DNA of 64,000 bases from Thalassoglobus sp. JC818 (lineage in GTDB: Bacteria; Planctomycetota; Planctomycetia; Planctomycetales; Planctomycetaceae). Numbering within the stretch: position 1 is the first letter of the stretch; each line of letters begins with the position of its first letter. Made by a program: the position numbers and the translations under genes. The notes below the pieces were generated by a model that worked only from the letters and a program-made list of their open reading frames with translations, did not search any database and was not told where the DNA came from. Of the stretch, positions 17,777 through 25,801 are shown in pieces. The DNA is taken from the NCBI RefSeq assembly GCF_040717535.1, contig NZ_JBFEFI010000001.1, forward strand, positions 62,001-126,000. Reading direction: 5' to 3'.

Positions 17777-18196
17777 AGCTTATCAGCAGTTGAGACTTCC
17801 GCAGTCAAACTCAAACACCCTCGCATTCTCGGGCAATACAATGGACCAACCGATCTCTCAATCGGCCCTTCTGTCACCAATTCGAATCGTATGGCTCATC
17901 CAAACATGGCATTCGGGAATGCCAAATTCGGAATGGTACTTCGCGATCGAGAAATGCTTATGATGACTCTCTTCTCTGCTTCGATTAAACCGTAGGGAGA
18001 AGTCTCCTCGCCGGAAAAGACTGCAGCGAACTCATTTCGAGTTGACTGCCAATTTGGAGATTCGGCGAGAGTTGAAGGTTGGCGAGTTTTCTGGGGTTTG
18101 TGATAGGATCTCGACAAAATGTGAATTTTCGCGATCGTTCCGACCGACCGAAGTTGGTCATCGACACTGCCGATACCAGTGCAACAGGAGAACAGG
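17777..18196. other. intergenic, no gene seen
   Basis: 420 bases between the arylsulfotransferase and the SBBP protein gene. Only the 17907-17924 palindrome and a small GGAG/CTCC hairpin near 17995 stand out. The promoter for the SBBP gene is presumably here. Confidence 0.4.
17907..17924. repeat. 18-bp perfect palindrome
   Basis: TGGCATTC-GG-GAATGCCA sits 130 bases after the arylsulfotransferase stop. No T-run follows, so it may be an operator or RNA hairpin rather than a terminator. Confidence 0.3.
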
Positions 18197-19747
18197 GTGC
18201 CATTCAGCGAACAGACCACTCAATGGTCGTTGATCATCACAGCGGTGTTTATTGGCATGACGAACTCAGTGTTGCTGTCCGCAGAGATTGCGTTTTCAAC
18301 TTATCTTGGTGGGTCTGAATGGGAACATGCCAGAGACGTTTGCGTCGATGATTCTGGCAACGTCTATGTTGTTGGAGGAACGCGATCAAGCGATTTTCCG
18401 ACAACAGCAAACGCTCTCCAAACCAAACATGACAAATCTGGCGACAAGGTTGGCTCAGGCGGATACTGTGATGTGTTCGTTTCCAAGTTTGACGCTTCGG
18501 GAGAACTGATCTGGTCGACGCTCTTGGGCGGACCCAATTATGACCGCGCCTACGCAGTTGAAGTTGACAGAGCAGGATACGTCTATGTTGCTGGCCGCGC
18601 CGGCCCGGGTTTTCCTGTCACGAAAGATGCCTTTCAGCCTGAATTCCAGGGAGCTGATGAGGGAATCTACGGAATGCAAAACGGCTTTGTGGCCAAGATC
18701 AACCCCGATGGCACGGCGGTTGTCTGGGCATCATACGTTGGTGTTGGGCGCCTGTGCCGGGACATTGCTATCGATGAAGATGGTGATGTGTATCTTCCGA
18801 CAAGCTACCAGGGAACGGGTCCACTACCGCCGAAGTCATGGTTTGAGGGAGCATTCCAACCGACTCCGGGTGGAGATGCCGATTGCGGTGCGTTGAAGGT
18901 CACCTCCGATGGTCGACGTGTTGTGTGGGCGACCTGGATTGGTGGAAGCCGGTTGGAAGTTCCAAACGCAGGCATTCGTCTCGATTCACAGAACAATGTT
19001 TACTTAAATCTCACCACAGAGTCCGACGATATGCTGACGACTCGGGGAGCGCACGACCGTTCGCATAATGGTGACAAGGACGCATACATCGCCAAGCTGA
19101 GTCCTGACGGGAAACATCTACTCTATGCAACCTACTTCGGTACTTCCGGGAACGATTTTGGCAACAGCACGCACAGCATGGCCGTCGACCCGAATGGCAA
19201 CGCCTACCTCGTCATTTCTTCGGACAATGATGACATGCCGGTCACTGAGGGAGTTCTCCAACCTCATCTGAAAGGCGAACGGAATCTGGTTGTGACGAAG
19301 TTATCCCCGACTGGAGCTTTGCTGCACTGCACCTATTTAGGCGGGAGCGGCATCGACGGGATCGATGGCGTCTACGCTAACGACCGAGGAGAGGTCTACT
19401 TCACGGGGACTACTTCTTCGAACGACTTCCCCACAACGAACGATGCGTTGCAGCGGCTCAAATCTGACGACAACGATGTCATCGTGGTTGCGCTGAAATC
19501 CGATTTCTCCAGGTTGAAGTTTGCAAGTTTCCTCGGGGGAAAGAGCTACGACTACGGGCGTTCCTGTTTCCTCGACAAGAATGGCTCTTTCTATCTGGTC
19601 GGGTCAACGAACGGCGAGGAGTGGCCGGTCGTGCGAGCTGTTCAGGAGAAGTTCGCCGGTGGTGGAGGGGGTAAAGAGCTTTGTTACCAAGGCGGCTGCT
19701 ACGCCGGAGACGTCATTGTCACGAAGATCACATTTGAGGCCCGCTGA
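18197..19747 (+). CDS. secreted SBBP-repeat beta-propeller protein
   Basis: 516-residue exported protein made of SBBP-type repeats (PF06739 style). Each blade carries a pattern such as FSTYLGGSEWEHARDVCVDD, GNVYVVGGT and DFPTT, recurring at least six times. The AGGAG at 18186-18190 is spaced correctly for the GTG at 18197, and a hydrophobic segment (WSLIITAVFIGMTNSVLL) follows. Such propellers usually act in extracellular binding or adhesion; no catalytic motif is visible. It stands alone between the arylsulfotransferase and a convergent TetR gene. Confidence 0.85.
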   Translation: MPFSEQTTQWSLIITAVFIGMTNSVLLSAEIAFSTYLGGSEWEHARDVCVDDSGNVYVVGGTRSSDFPTTANALQTKHDKSGDKVGSGGYCDVFVSKFDASGELIWSTLLGGPNYDRAYAVEVDRAGYVYVAGRAGPGFPVTKDAFQPEFQGADEGIYGMQNGFVAKINPDGTAVVWASYVGVGRLCRDIAIDEDGDVYLPTSYQGTGPLPPKSWFEGAFQPTPGGDADCGALKVTSDGRRVVWATWIGGSRLEVPNAGIRLDSQNNVYLNLTTESDDMLTTRGAHDRSHNGDKDAYIAKLSPDGKHLLYATYFGTSGNDFGNSTHSMAVDPNGNAYLVISSDNDDMPVTEGVLQPHLKGERNLVVTKLSPTGALLHCTYLGGSGIDGIDGVYANDRGEVYFTGTTSSNDFPTTNDALQRLKSDDNDVIVVALKSDFSRLKFASFLGGKSYDYGRSCFLDKNGSFYLVGSTNGEEWPVVRAVQEKFAGGGGGKELCYQGGCYAGDVIVTKITFEAR

Positions 19748-19832
19748 TTTGCCATACGCGATTCTTAGTTCATTCATACTTGTAAGAACGATGGCGAAAC
19801 ACTCAGCATATGTTTGTCGAATTGCAGGATAC

Positions 19833-20474
19833 TCAATCGACTCCATATCGACTGAGAAACATTTCCACAGTTTGAGCCACAATTTGATTCCGCTTTCGGC
19901 GCGAGGGCGGAGCTTCGCCGTGAACAATAGTGGGCCAGAACGCAAATGTGCGCAACAGTCCGACGAATTGCAGTGCAGCGATCTCTGCGTCTCCCTCAAG
20001 TAGACAGCCAGACGCCTGCGCCTGTTTCATCCACGTTGTCACCCGCTTAATGAAGAAACGATGATCGACATGCTGGCCAGCATCCGGCTCTCCGAGAACG
20101 CGTGACAACCCCGCTCGGGCCAGGGCTTGAACATCTTCCGAAATGAAGAAATCAACTTCGGTGTGCGCGAGTTCGGTCAATTGATTCGAAAGATCCCGAG
20201 AATCGTCGAATTCACACGCCGGAAGCTGTGCGACGCGGCACTTCAACTCCTCAACGATCGCGTCGAACAGCGCTTCTTTGCTGTCAAAATGGTTATAGAG
20301 CGTCCGCTTACTCACCGACGCTGCGTCGGCAATGCCGTTCATGCTGGCGGCAAAGTAACCGTATTGCTGAAACGTTTTGACGGCAGCTTGCACGATCGCT
20401 GCTCGTTTGCGATCAGTCAGCCTTTGCGGGGCTGATTCACAAGTTGCACTTTGGGGTTTACTTTTTTTGACCAT
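19833..20474 (-). CDS. TetR/AcrR family repressor
   Basis: 213-residue TetR regulator. The N-terminal helix-turn-helix is DAASVSKRTLYNHFDSKEALFD; the C-terminal part resembles the AcrR C-terminal domain (TetR_C_7 type), with FISEDVQALARAGLSRVLGE. The start MVKKSKP at 20474 follows from the HTH position; the longer open frame would run into the divergent efflux gene. It is divergent from an HlyD/RND pair with a 22-bp inverted repeat between them, so it most likely represses the pump and itself. Confidence 0.9.
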   Translation of the reverse strand: MVKKSKPQSATCESAPQRLTDRKRAAIVQAAVKTFQQYGYFAASMNGIADAASVSKRTLYNHFDSKEALFDAIVEELKCRVAQLPACEFDDSRDLSNQLTELAHTEVDFFISEDVQALARAGLSRVLGEPDAGQHVDHRFFIKRVTTWMKQAQASGCLLEGDAEIAALQFVGLLRTFAFWPTIVHGEAPPSRRKRNQIVAQTVEMFLSRYGVD

Positions 20475-20480
20475 GAGATA

Positions 20481-20502
20481 AAGTACACCAATCGGTTTAC
20501 TT
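20481..20502. promoter_or_regulatory. TetR operator candidate
   Basis: AAGTACACC (20481-20489) and GGTTTACTT (20494-20502) form an inverted repeat with one mismatch and a 4-base centre, in the 67-base gap between the repressor and the efflux operon. It holds ACCAATCGGTT, which recurs near the second TetR gene. Confidence 0.6.
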
Positions 20503-20541
20503 TTTGCAAGCAGCGGTACTGTCCATCCAAGTTGACAAGTG

Positions 20542-22308
20542 ATGCATCCCACAAGATATGACTTTGGCGTCATTAGCGCAATGCTTCTCTCCTTTTTCAG
20601 CTTCGGCGCGAGCGGCTGTACGCAAAACCAAACTGAAATTACCCCGATTGAAAAGCCACCGAAGCCGGTCGCAATCACTCCATTGCGGACGAGTGCTCCG
20701 ACGATTCCGCACTTCATTACGGGCTCAGTCGTCCCGTGGAAATCGGAGCAGATTGGATTCGAAGTCGCTGGCCGCGTCGTTGAAGTGATTGAACCCAATG
20801 AGTTTGTCGTCCCGCACATTGGAAATGACGCCGCGGAATGTTCATCGCACGCAACTCCTTTGGGTCGTCTGGATGACGAACAACTTCGTATTGCGGTCGA
20901 ATCTGCTCAGGCCAGTGTTGAGGTCGCGAAACTCAACCGCGACGCGAATCAGGTCACGATTCAGCAACAATTGCCCGCACAGATCGAGTCCGCCAAAGCT
21001 GAGGCAGATCTTGCTGACGTGGAACTGGCCCGCACATTGAAGCTTGCGGAACGGAATGCGACTTCCAAGGCAGAGGTCGACGCCGCACAAACCCGTGCTT
21101 CGACAACGAAGTCCCGTCTCTCCAGCTCGCAAGCTGAACTGGCAGAAGCGAAAGCCCGTCAACTCGTCCTTGAAGCACAGGTATTACAGGCTCAGCAGCA
21201 ACTCTCAGAGGCCCAGCGCAATCTCAGGAACGCGGTTTTATTCAGCCCATTCCCCGGTCAGATTTCCCAAATCCACGCTGTCCCCGGCACGTATGTGAAA
21301 GAGGGAGATCCAGTTGTCACCGTGCAAATGATGGATCCAATGACCATCGAGTTTGAAGTGACAGCCCATGACTCTCGACGCTATCGTCGCGGCGACATCT
21401 TGCCAGTTGAAGTGACCGATGGAAGAGGCGACCCTCGGCGTTTGAGCGGTATGGTATATCGAGTCGACACAGTCGCTGACCCGGCAGCGAGAACTTTTAC
21501 AGTGACGCTGCATGTCCGAAACGAAGTCGACGATTCCGAGTACTCCTCTTTGTGTGCCGATCAGTCAATTGCCTGGACTGACAAGATCATGCCTTTGAAT
21601 ATCGGTCCAATGATTACGGGTGATCGTCGACTGCTGGTCGTTCGTGAATCCGTCCACGAGATTGGCACTGAAATGTTTGTCTGGAAAGTGACGAATCGCC
21701 GGTGGGGATCACCTTCAACGCCGGGGGATGACGAGCTCTCAGTCACCAAAATTCCAGTGCGAATCACGAGTGACGAGATTCCCTATCTCGGTCGCTGGAA
21801 GTTTGTCGCGATTGATTTCACAGACCCCAGCGTAGACGTGGATGTCGACCGTGATCTGATTACCGGACAAGTCTACTGCAAATCGAATCCGTCGGAGGTT
21901 TCCCAGAGCGCAGGCAAAGACCGAACTACCATGGAATCATGGAACGGTTCACGCGTGATGCTCGACGATCAACGCTGGTTACTGCGGTCGGGTGACGTGG
22001 TCCGAATTTCGCTGACGCACGATGAACCAACCGACGGTTTCTACGTCCCCATGAAAGTTGTTCGAGAAGAGCAGGGGCGGACGTTCGTCCACGTCGTTGA
22101 CGATCTCGACAGCCAGCCGACCGCGCGTCGCGTTTATGTCGACGTTGCAGAAGACGACTCGGTTATCGGTGAAACAGTCTTACTTTGCATCACACCAAAG
22201 TCGCCGGGAGATTTGACAGACGGAATGCAAATCGTTGCTGAGGGAACTCACTATTTGAAAGACGGCGAACGAGTCTTGATCTCACCGGTTGTGGGAGGCC
22301 AGCCATGA
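20542..22308 (+). CDS. RND efflux periplasmic adaptor (HlyD/MFP family)
   Basis: About 588 residues, long for an adaptor (usually 350-420). A lipoprotein-like signal ends in FGASGC. A lipoyl half-domain (ITGSVVPWKSEQIGFEVAGR) is followed by a long Ala/Glu/Gln-rich coiled-coil hairpin (about 115-235), the second lipoyl half (LFSPFPGQISQIHAVPG), and barrel domains. The extra 180 C-terminal residues contain further beta-rich segments that I do not recognise. A GTG three bases upstream is an equal start. The stop overlaps the pump gene by 4 bases (ATGA), so the two are coupled. Confidence 0.87.
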   Translation: MHPTRYDFGVISAMLLSFFSFGASGCTQNQTEITPIEKPPKPVAITPLRTSAPTIPHFITGSVVPWKSEQIGFEVAGRVVEVIEPNEFVVPHIGNDAAECSSHATPLGRLDDEQLRIAVESAQASVEVAKLNRDANQVTIQQQLPAQIESAKAEADLADVELARTLKLAERNATSKAEVDAAQTRASTTKSRLSSSQAELAEAKARQLVLEAQVLQAQQQLSEAQRNLRNAVLFSPFPGQISQIHAVPGTYVKEGDPVVTVQMMDPMTIEFEVTAHDSRRYRRGDILPVEVTDGRGDPRRLSGMVYRVDTVADPAARTFTVTLHVRNEVDDSEYSSLCADQSIAWTDKIMPLNIGPMITGDRRLLVVRESVHEIGTEMFVWKVTNRRWGSPSTPGDDELSVTKIPVRITSDEIPYLGRWKFVAIDFTDPSVDVDVDRDLITGQVYCKSNPSEVSQSAGKDRTTMESWNGSRVMLDDQRWLLRSGDVVRISLTHDEPTDGFYVPMKVVREEQGRTFVHVVDDLDSQPTARRVYVDVAEDDSVIGETVLLCITPKSPGDLTDGMQIVAEGTHYLKDGERVLISPVVGGQP

Positions 22309-25300
22309 GAGACCTTCCAGAATTTGCAATCAATCGACCAACAATTACAATCACGTTGGTGGTTCTGCTGGTCGCGTGGGGCAGTATTAGCTTCTTGACG
22401 ATGCCGCGCCGGGAAGACCCTGAGTTCACGCTCAAGGTCGCTGTTGTGACTACCCGCTGGCATGGAGCTTCGGCGGAGCAGATCGAAAAACTGGTCACCG
22501 ACCCATTGGAAGATGCGATCGATGGACTGGAAGAAGTCCGACTCATTCGATCAACCTCGAGCAGCGAACAGTCCGTGATCTTCGTCGAACTCGAAGACAG
22601 TGTTCCAGGTGCGCGAGTCGACGATGCCTGGGACCGCGTGCGGGCTCGAATTCGCAATGTGGCGATGCCTGACGAGAGTATCTCACCGTTTCTGTTCGAT
22701 GAATTCTCGGATACGAGCGTCTTGCTGTATGCCGTTCATCAACAGCCGCTCGACGGCGACTCTACGATCGAACCGCAGTTCGAGTATTCACCAAGACAAC
22801 TCGATCTCTTCTCTGAACGTATTCGCGACTCACTGCGACTCTTACCCGGCGTCTCTCAGGTTGGCAGGTTTGGAGTTCAAGAAGAAGCGATCTACGTCGA
22901 GACGGATGAAGGAAACTGGTCGACTCGCGAACTGACTACAGATCAAATCGAAACTCTCGCCCAGTCGCACAATATCGTCGCCCCGGGCGGACGTATTGAC
23001 AGTGAAGATGGACGCTTTTTTGTCCGACCGAGCGGCGATGTTAGTGCAGTGGAGGCGTTTGACTCTTTAGTCGTCGGTGTTGTAGCAACCGGAGATGAAG
23101 CAAGCGAATTAGGAGTCAATCAAGTTCAATTGAAGAGTATGGGTCTCGACGTTCGTCGAGACTATATCGACCCGCCTCAACGCATCTGCCGCTACGGAAC
23201 TCCTGAGTTTGAGTCGCCTGCCATCATACTGGCTGTCTCGATGAAGTCCGGCGCGAACATTATTGACATTTGCGATCTCTGCAAACAAAGCGTCTCTCAG
23301 TTGCAAAGCACTGGTGTGTTGCCGCCTGATCTCGCCGTGTCGATCATTTCTGATCAATCCGACAGCGTGAAGCAACGTATTCGCGAGGTCGGCGAGAATA
23401 TCGTACAGGCGATTCTCGTCGTCGTTGTACTGGTTTATTTGGTCGTCGGATTTCGCACGGCTGCAGTGATGGCTGCCAATATCCCGTTCGTCGTGATCTC
23501 ATCGCTGGCGATCATTACACTCTTCGATGTGCAACTGGAACAAATGTCTTTGGCGTCGATGATTATTTCGCTCGGGTTGCTCGTCGATAATGCCGTTCAG
23601 GTTTGCGACCAAAGTCGCACCAATCAGATCGCCGGAATGAGTCCTCGCGAAGCATCAGTTGCTGGGGCGAAAATGCTCGGCCCGTCAATGTTAAGTGGCA
23701 CTGCCACGACGGTCGCTGCGTTTATCCCCATGTTGATCGCAATGGACGGCGCCAACCGTGAGTTCATTTACAGCTTGCCAATTACGCTCTCCGTCATGCT
23801 CGCGGTGAGTTGGCTCTTGGCGATGACATTCTGCGTCATTCTCGCTGCGTGGTTTATTCGACCTCCTCGCGACCCAAATCGTCCAACGGCGCCGCTGCCT
23901 TGGTTAATGGGAAAATTCGGTGCATTGCGGCGAAAACTCCGAGGTAAGAATGAGGAAGCATCTACGCAGCAAGACGAGACTCAAAGCGGCATTTTCTATC
24001 GCATCTACGGAAGTGCTGTCAGTTGGACACTTCGTCATCGAATCGTCACGATAGCAGCGTCTATCGGAATGTTGATGCTTGTGACTCAACTTCCTATTTC
24101 CAGCGAATTCTTTCCTCTCACACAACGCGACCAGTTTGCCGTTGAAATCTATTTGCCTGAATCTGCTTCGATTGAACAAACGAACGAAGTTGCTCGAAGA
24201 GTGGAAGAAATGATTCGCGCTCTCAGCCCGTATGTCGACTCGGAAGGGAACTCGCACGAACGTCTGTTTAATATGCGTACGATCGTCGGTGGAGGAGGTT
24301 CACGATGGTATTTGGCATGGGAACCAGAATCTTTAAAGCCGAACTATGCTGAAATTTTAGTTCACACGAGGAATGGCAAGTTGACTCATGATTTTGCCGA
24401 ACAGCTGCGCGTTGTCGCACGGCAAGGAGATGCAAGCCTAGGGCTTTCGCCCATCGCTGGCGCTCGAATTGTTCCTGTCGAACTGTCACTCGGTCCGCCT
24501 GCTGATCCAGTCGTTTTGAGAGTGATGGGAAATGGACTCGCGGATGCTAACGAACTTCGGCGTATCGCTAATCAGGTCCGAGAAATCGTCGATTCAGAGC
24601 CTGACACATGGGACGTCAACGACTCGTGGGGCGTCTCGGGCCAACAGCTCTTTGTCGATGTCGACTCGAATCTCGCCAGCCTTGCGGGAATTCGCAACAC
24701 CGAAGTTGCGTCAACGCTCGATGCCTATTTCTCTGGAAAACTGTTGACAATGTACCGTGAGAATGACCGCCAAATCCCGGTCTATTTCCGTTTGAATCGC
24801 GAAAGCCGACGGTCACTTGGATCGGTTCATTACTCTCACATCGAAAGTCGTGCCGGGAAGGTCTCTCTCGCTTCGATTGCGAATGTGATACCGCAATGGC
24901 GGTTGGAAAGTATTGACCGGCGCGATGGAAACAGAACAATCGAAGTTCGATCGCGAATCAATTACGGAGCGTCAGGAAACGACATTACGAACCGAGTTTT
25001 CAATTCTGACGCAATGGAAAAACTGAAAGCTGAATTGCCTCCCGGGTTTCGAATTGAGATTGGTGGCGCACTTGAAGAGTCAATGAAAGCTCAGTGGAAA
25101 ATGTTCCGCTCCTTCGGCATGTCCTTCATCGCAATTATTCTGTTACTCATCTTTCAGTTCAACAGCCTCGCCCGAACTTCGATCATCATGGTCACTTTAC
25201 CTTTAGCACTTGTCGGGGCGCTGTTCGGTCTTTGGGTGACAGACAATGCATTCGGATTCATGCCGCAGCTTGGAGTGCTGGCGTTATTCGGAATCGTTTT

Positions 25301-25631
25301 GAACTCGGCCATTCTGTTTGTCGAATTTGCTGATATCGTCATGAGGCAGAAGACTTCCGAGACTAAGCAAGCATTAACACGCAAGGAATACCAAGATGCA
25401 ATCGTCGATGCTGCTCGGCAACGACTGATGCCGATCTTCCTGACCACCGCCACAACAGTGGGAGGCCTGATTCCGCTCGCTGTAGCTGGTGGACCGCTAT
25501 GGCAAGGATTGGCCTGGCTACTCATCTTCGGCCTGACATTCGCGACTGTGCTGACCTTGTTCGTCATTCCAGTTTTGTATTCCTTCATGTCACCAGCGAG
25601 TTTCCTCTCAGCTGCTCTCGATCAAGCTTAG
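22305..25631 (+). CDS. RND family efflux transporter, inner-membrane pump
   Basis: 1108-residue pump with the AcrB layout: TM1 near the N-terminus (RPTITITLVVLLVAWGSI), first porter domain, TM2-6, cytoplasmic linker, TM7 after 560, second porter domain, TM8-12. It should export hydrophobic or toxic compounds together with the adaptor upstream. In TM4 the usual Asp-Asp proton pair is Asp428-Asn429 (LLVDNAVQV), and in TM10 the lysine position is Asn1000 (IVLNSAILFVEF). No outer-membrane TolC-type gene follows. Confidence 0.93.
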   Translation: MRDLPEFAINRPTITITLVVLLVAWGSISFLTMPRREDPEFTLKVAVVTTRWHGASAEQIEKLVTDPLEDAIDGLEEVRLIRSTSSSEQSVIFVELEDSVPGARVDDAWDRVRARIRNVAMPDESISPFLFDEFSDTSVLLYAVHQQPLDGDSTIEPQFEYSPRQLDLFSERIRDSLRLLPGVSQVGRFGVQEEAIYVETDEGNWSTRELTTDQIETLAQSHNIVAPGGRIDSEDGRFFVRPSGDVSAVEAFDSLVVGVVATGDEASELGVNQVQLKSMGLDVRRDYIDPPQRICRYGTPEFESPAIILAVSMKSGANIIDICDLCKQSVSQLQSTGVLPPDLAVSIISDQSDSVKQRIREVGENIVQAILVVVVLVYLVVGFRTAAVMAANIPFVVISSLAIITLFDVQLEQMSLASMIISLGLLVDNAVQVCDQSRTNQIAGMSPREASVAGAKMLGPSMLSGTATTVAAFIPMLIAMDGANREFIYSLPITLSVMLAVSWLLAMTFCVILAAWFIRPPRDPNRPTAPLPWLMGKFGALRRKLRGKNEEASTQQDETQSGIFYRIYGSAVSWTLRHRIVTIAASIGMLMLVTQLPISSEFFPLTQRDQFAVEIYLPESASIEQTNEVARRVEEMIRALSPYVDSEGNSHERLFNMRTIVGGGGSRWYLAWEPESLKPNYAEILVHTRNGKLTHDFAEQLRVVARQGDASLGLSPIAGARIVPVELSLGPPADPVVLRVMGNGLADANELRRIANQVREIVDSEPDTWDVNDSWGVSGQQLFVDVDSNLASLAGIRNTEVASTLDAYFSGKLLTMYRENDRQIPVYFRLNRESRRSLGSVHYSHIESRAGKVSLASIANVIPQWRLESIDRRDGNRTIEVRSRINYGASGNDITNRVFNSDAMEKLKAELPPGFRIEIGGALEESMKAQWKMFRSFGMSFIAIILLLIFQFNSLARTSIIMVTLPLALVGALFGLWVTDNAFGFMPQLGVLALFGIVLNSAILFVEFADIVMRQKTSETKQALTRKEYQDAIVDAARQRLMPIFLTTATTVGGLIPLAVAGGPLWQGLAWLLIFGLTFATVLTLFVIPVLYSFMSPASFLSAALDQA

Positions 25632-25801
25632 TAGGCCTGTCTTCCATTGATCAGCAACAAAGAAAGCCAACTTTGGATCGAGCTGACGGGCGGACTGAAC
25701 ATCTCCAATGAAATGAGTCTTTGCCGTTTTCTGATCAATTCTTAATCGAACTCTCCTAGCCTTGCGGATGAACACTCATCGTTCAGAGAAAAGGAAGTGA
25801 G

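Noticed and set aside
18711-18726. TGGCACGGCGGTTGTC, near match to a sigma-54 promoter
   Set aside because: It lies inside the SBBP coding sequence and lacks the GC at -12.
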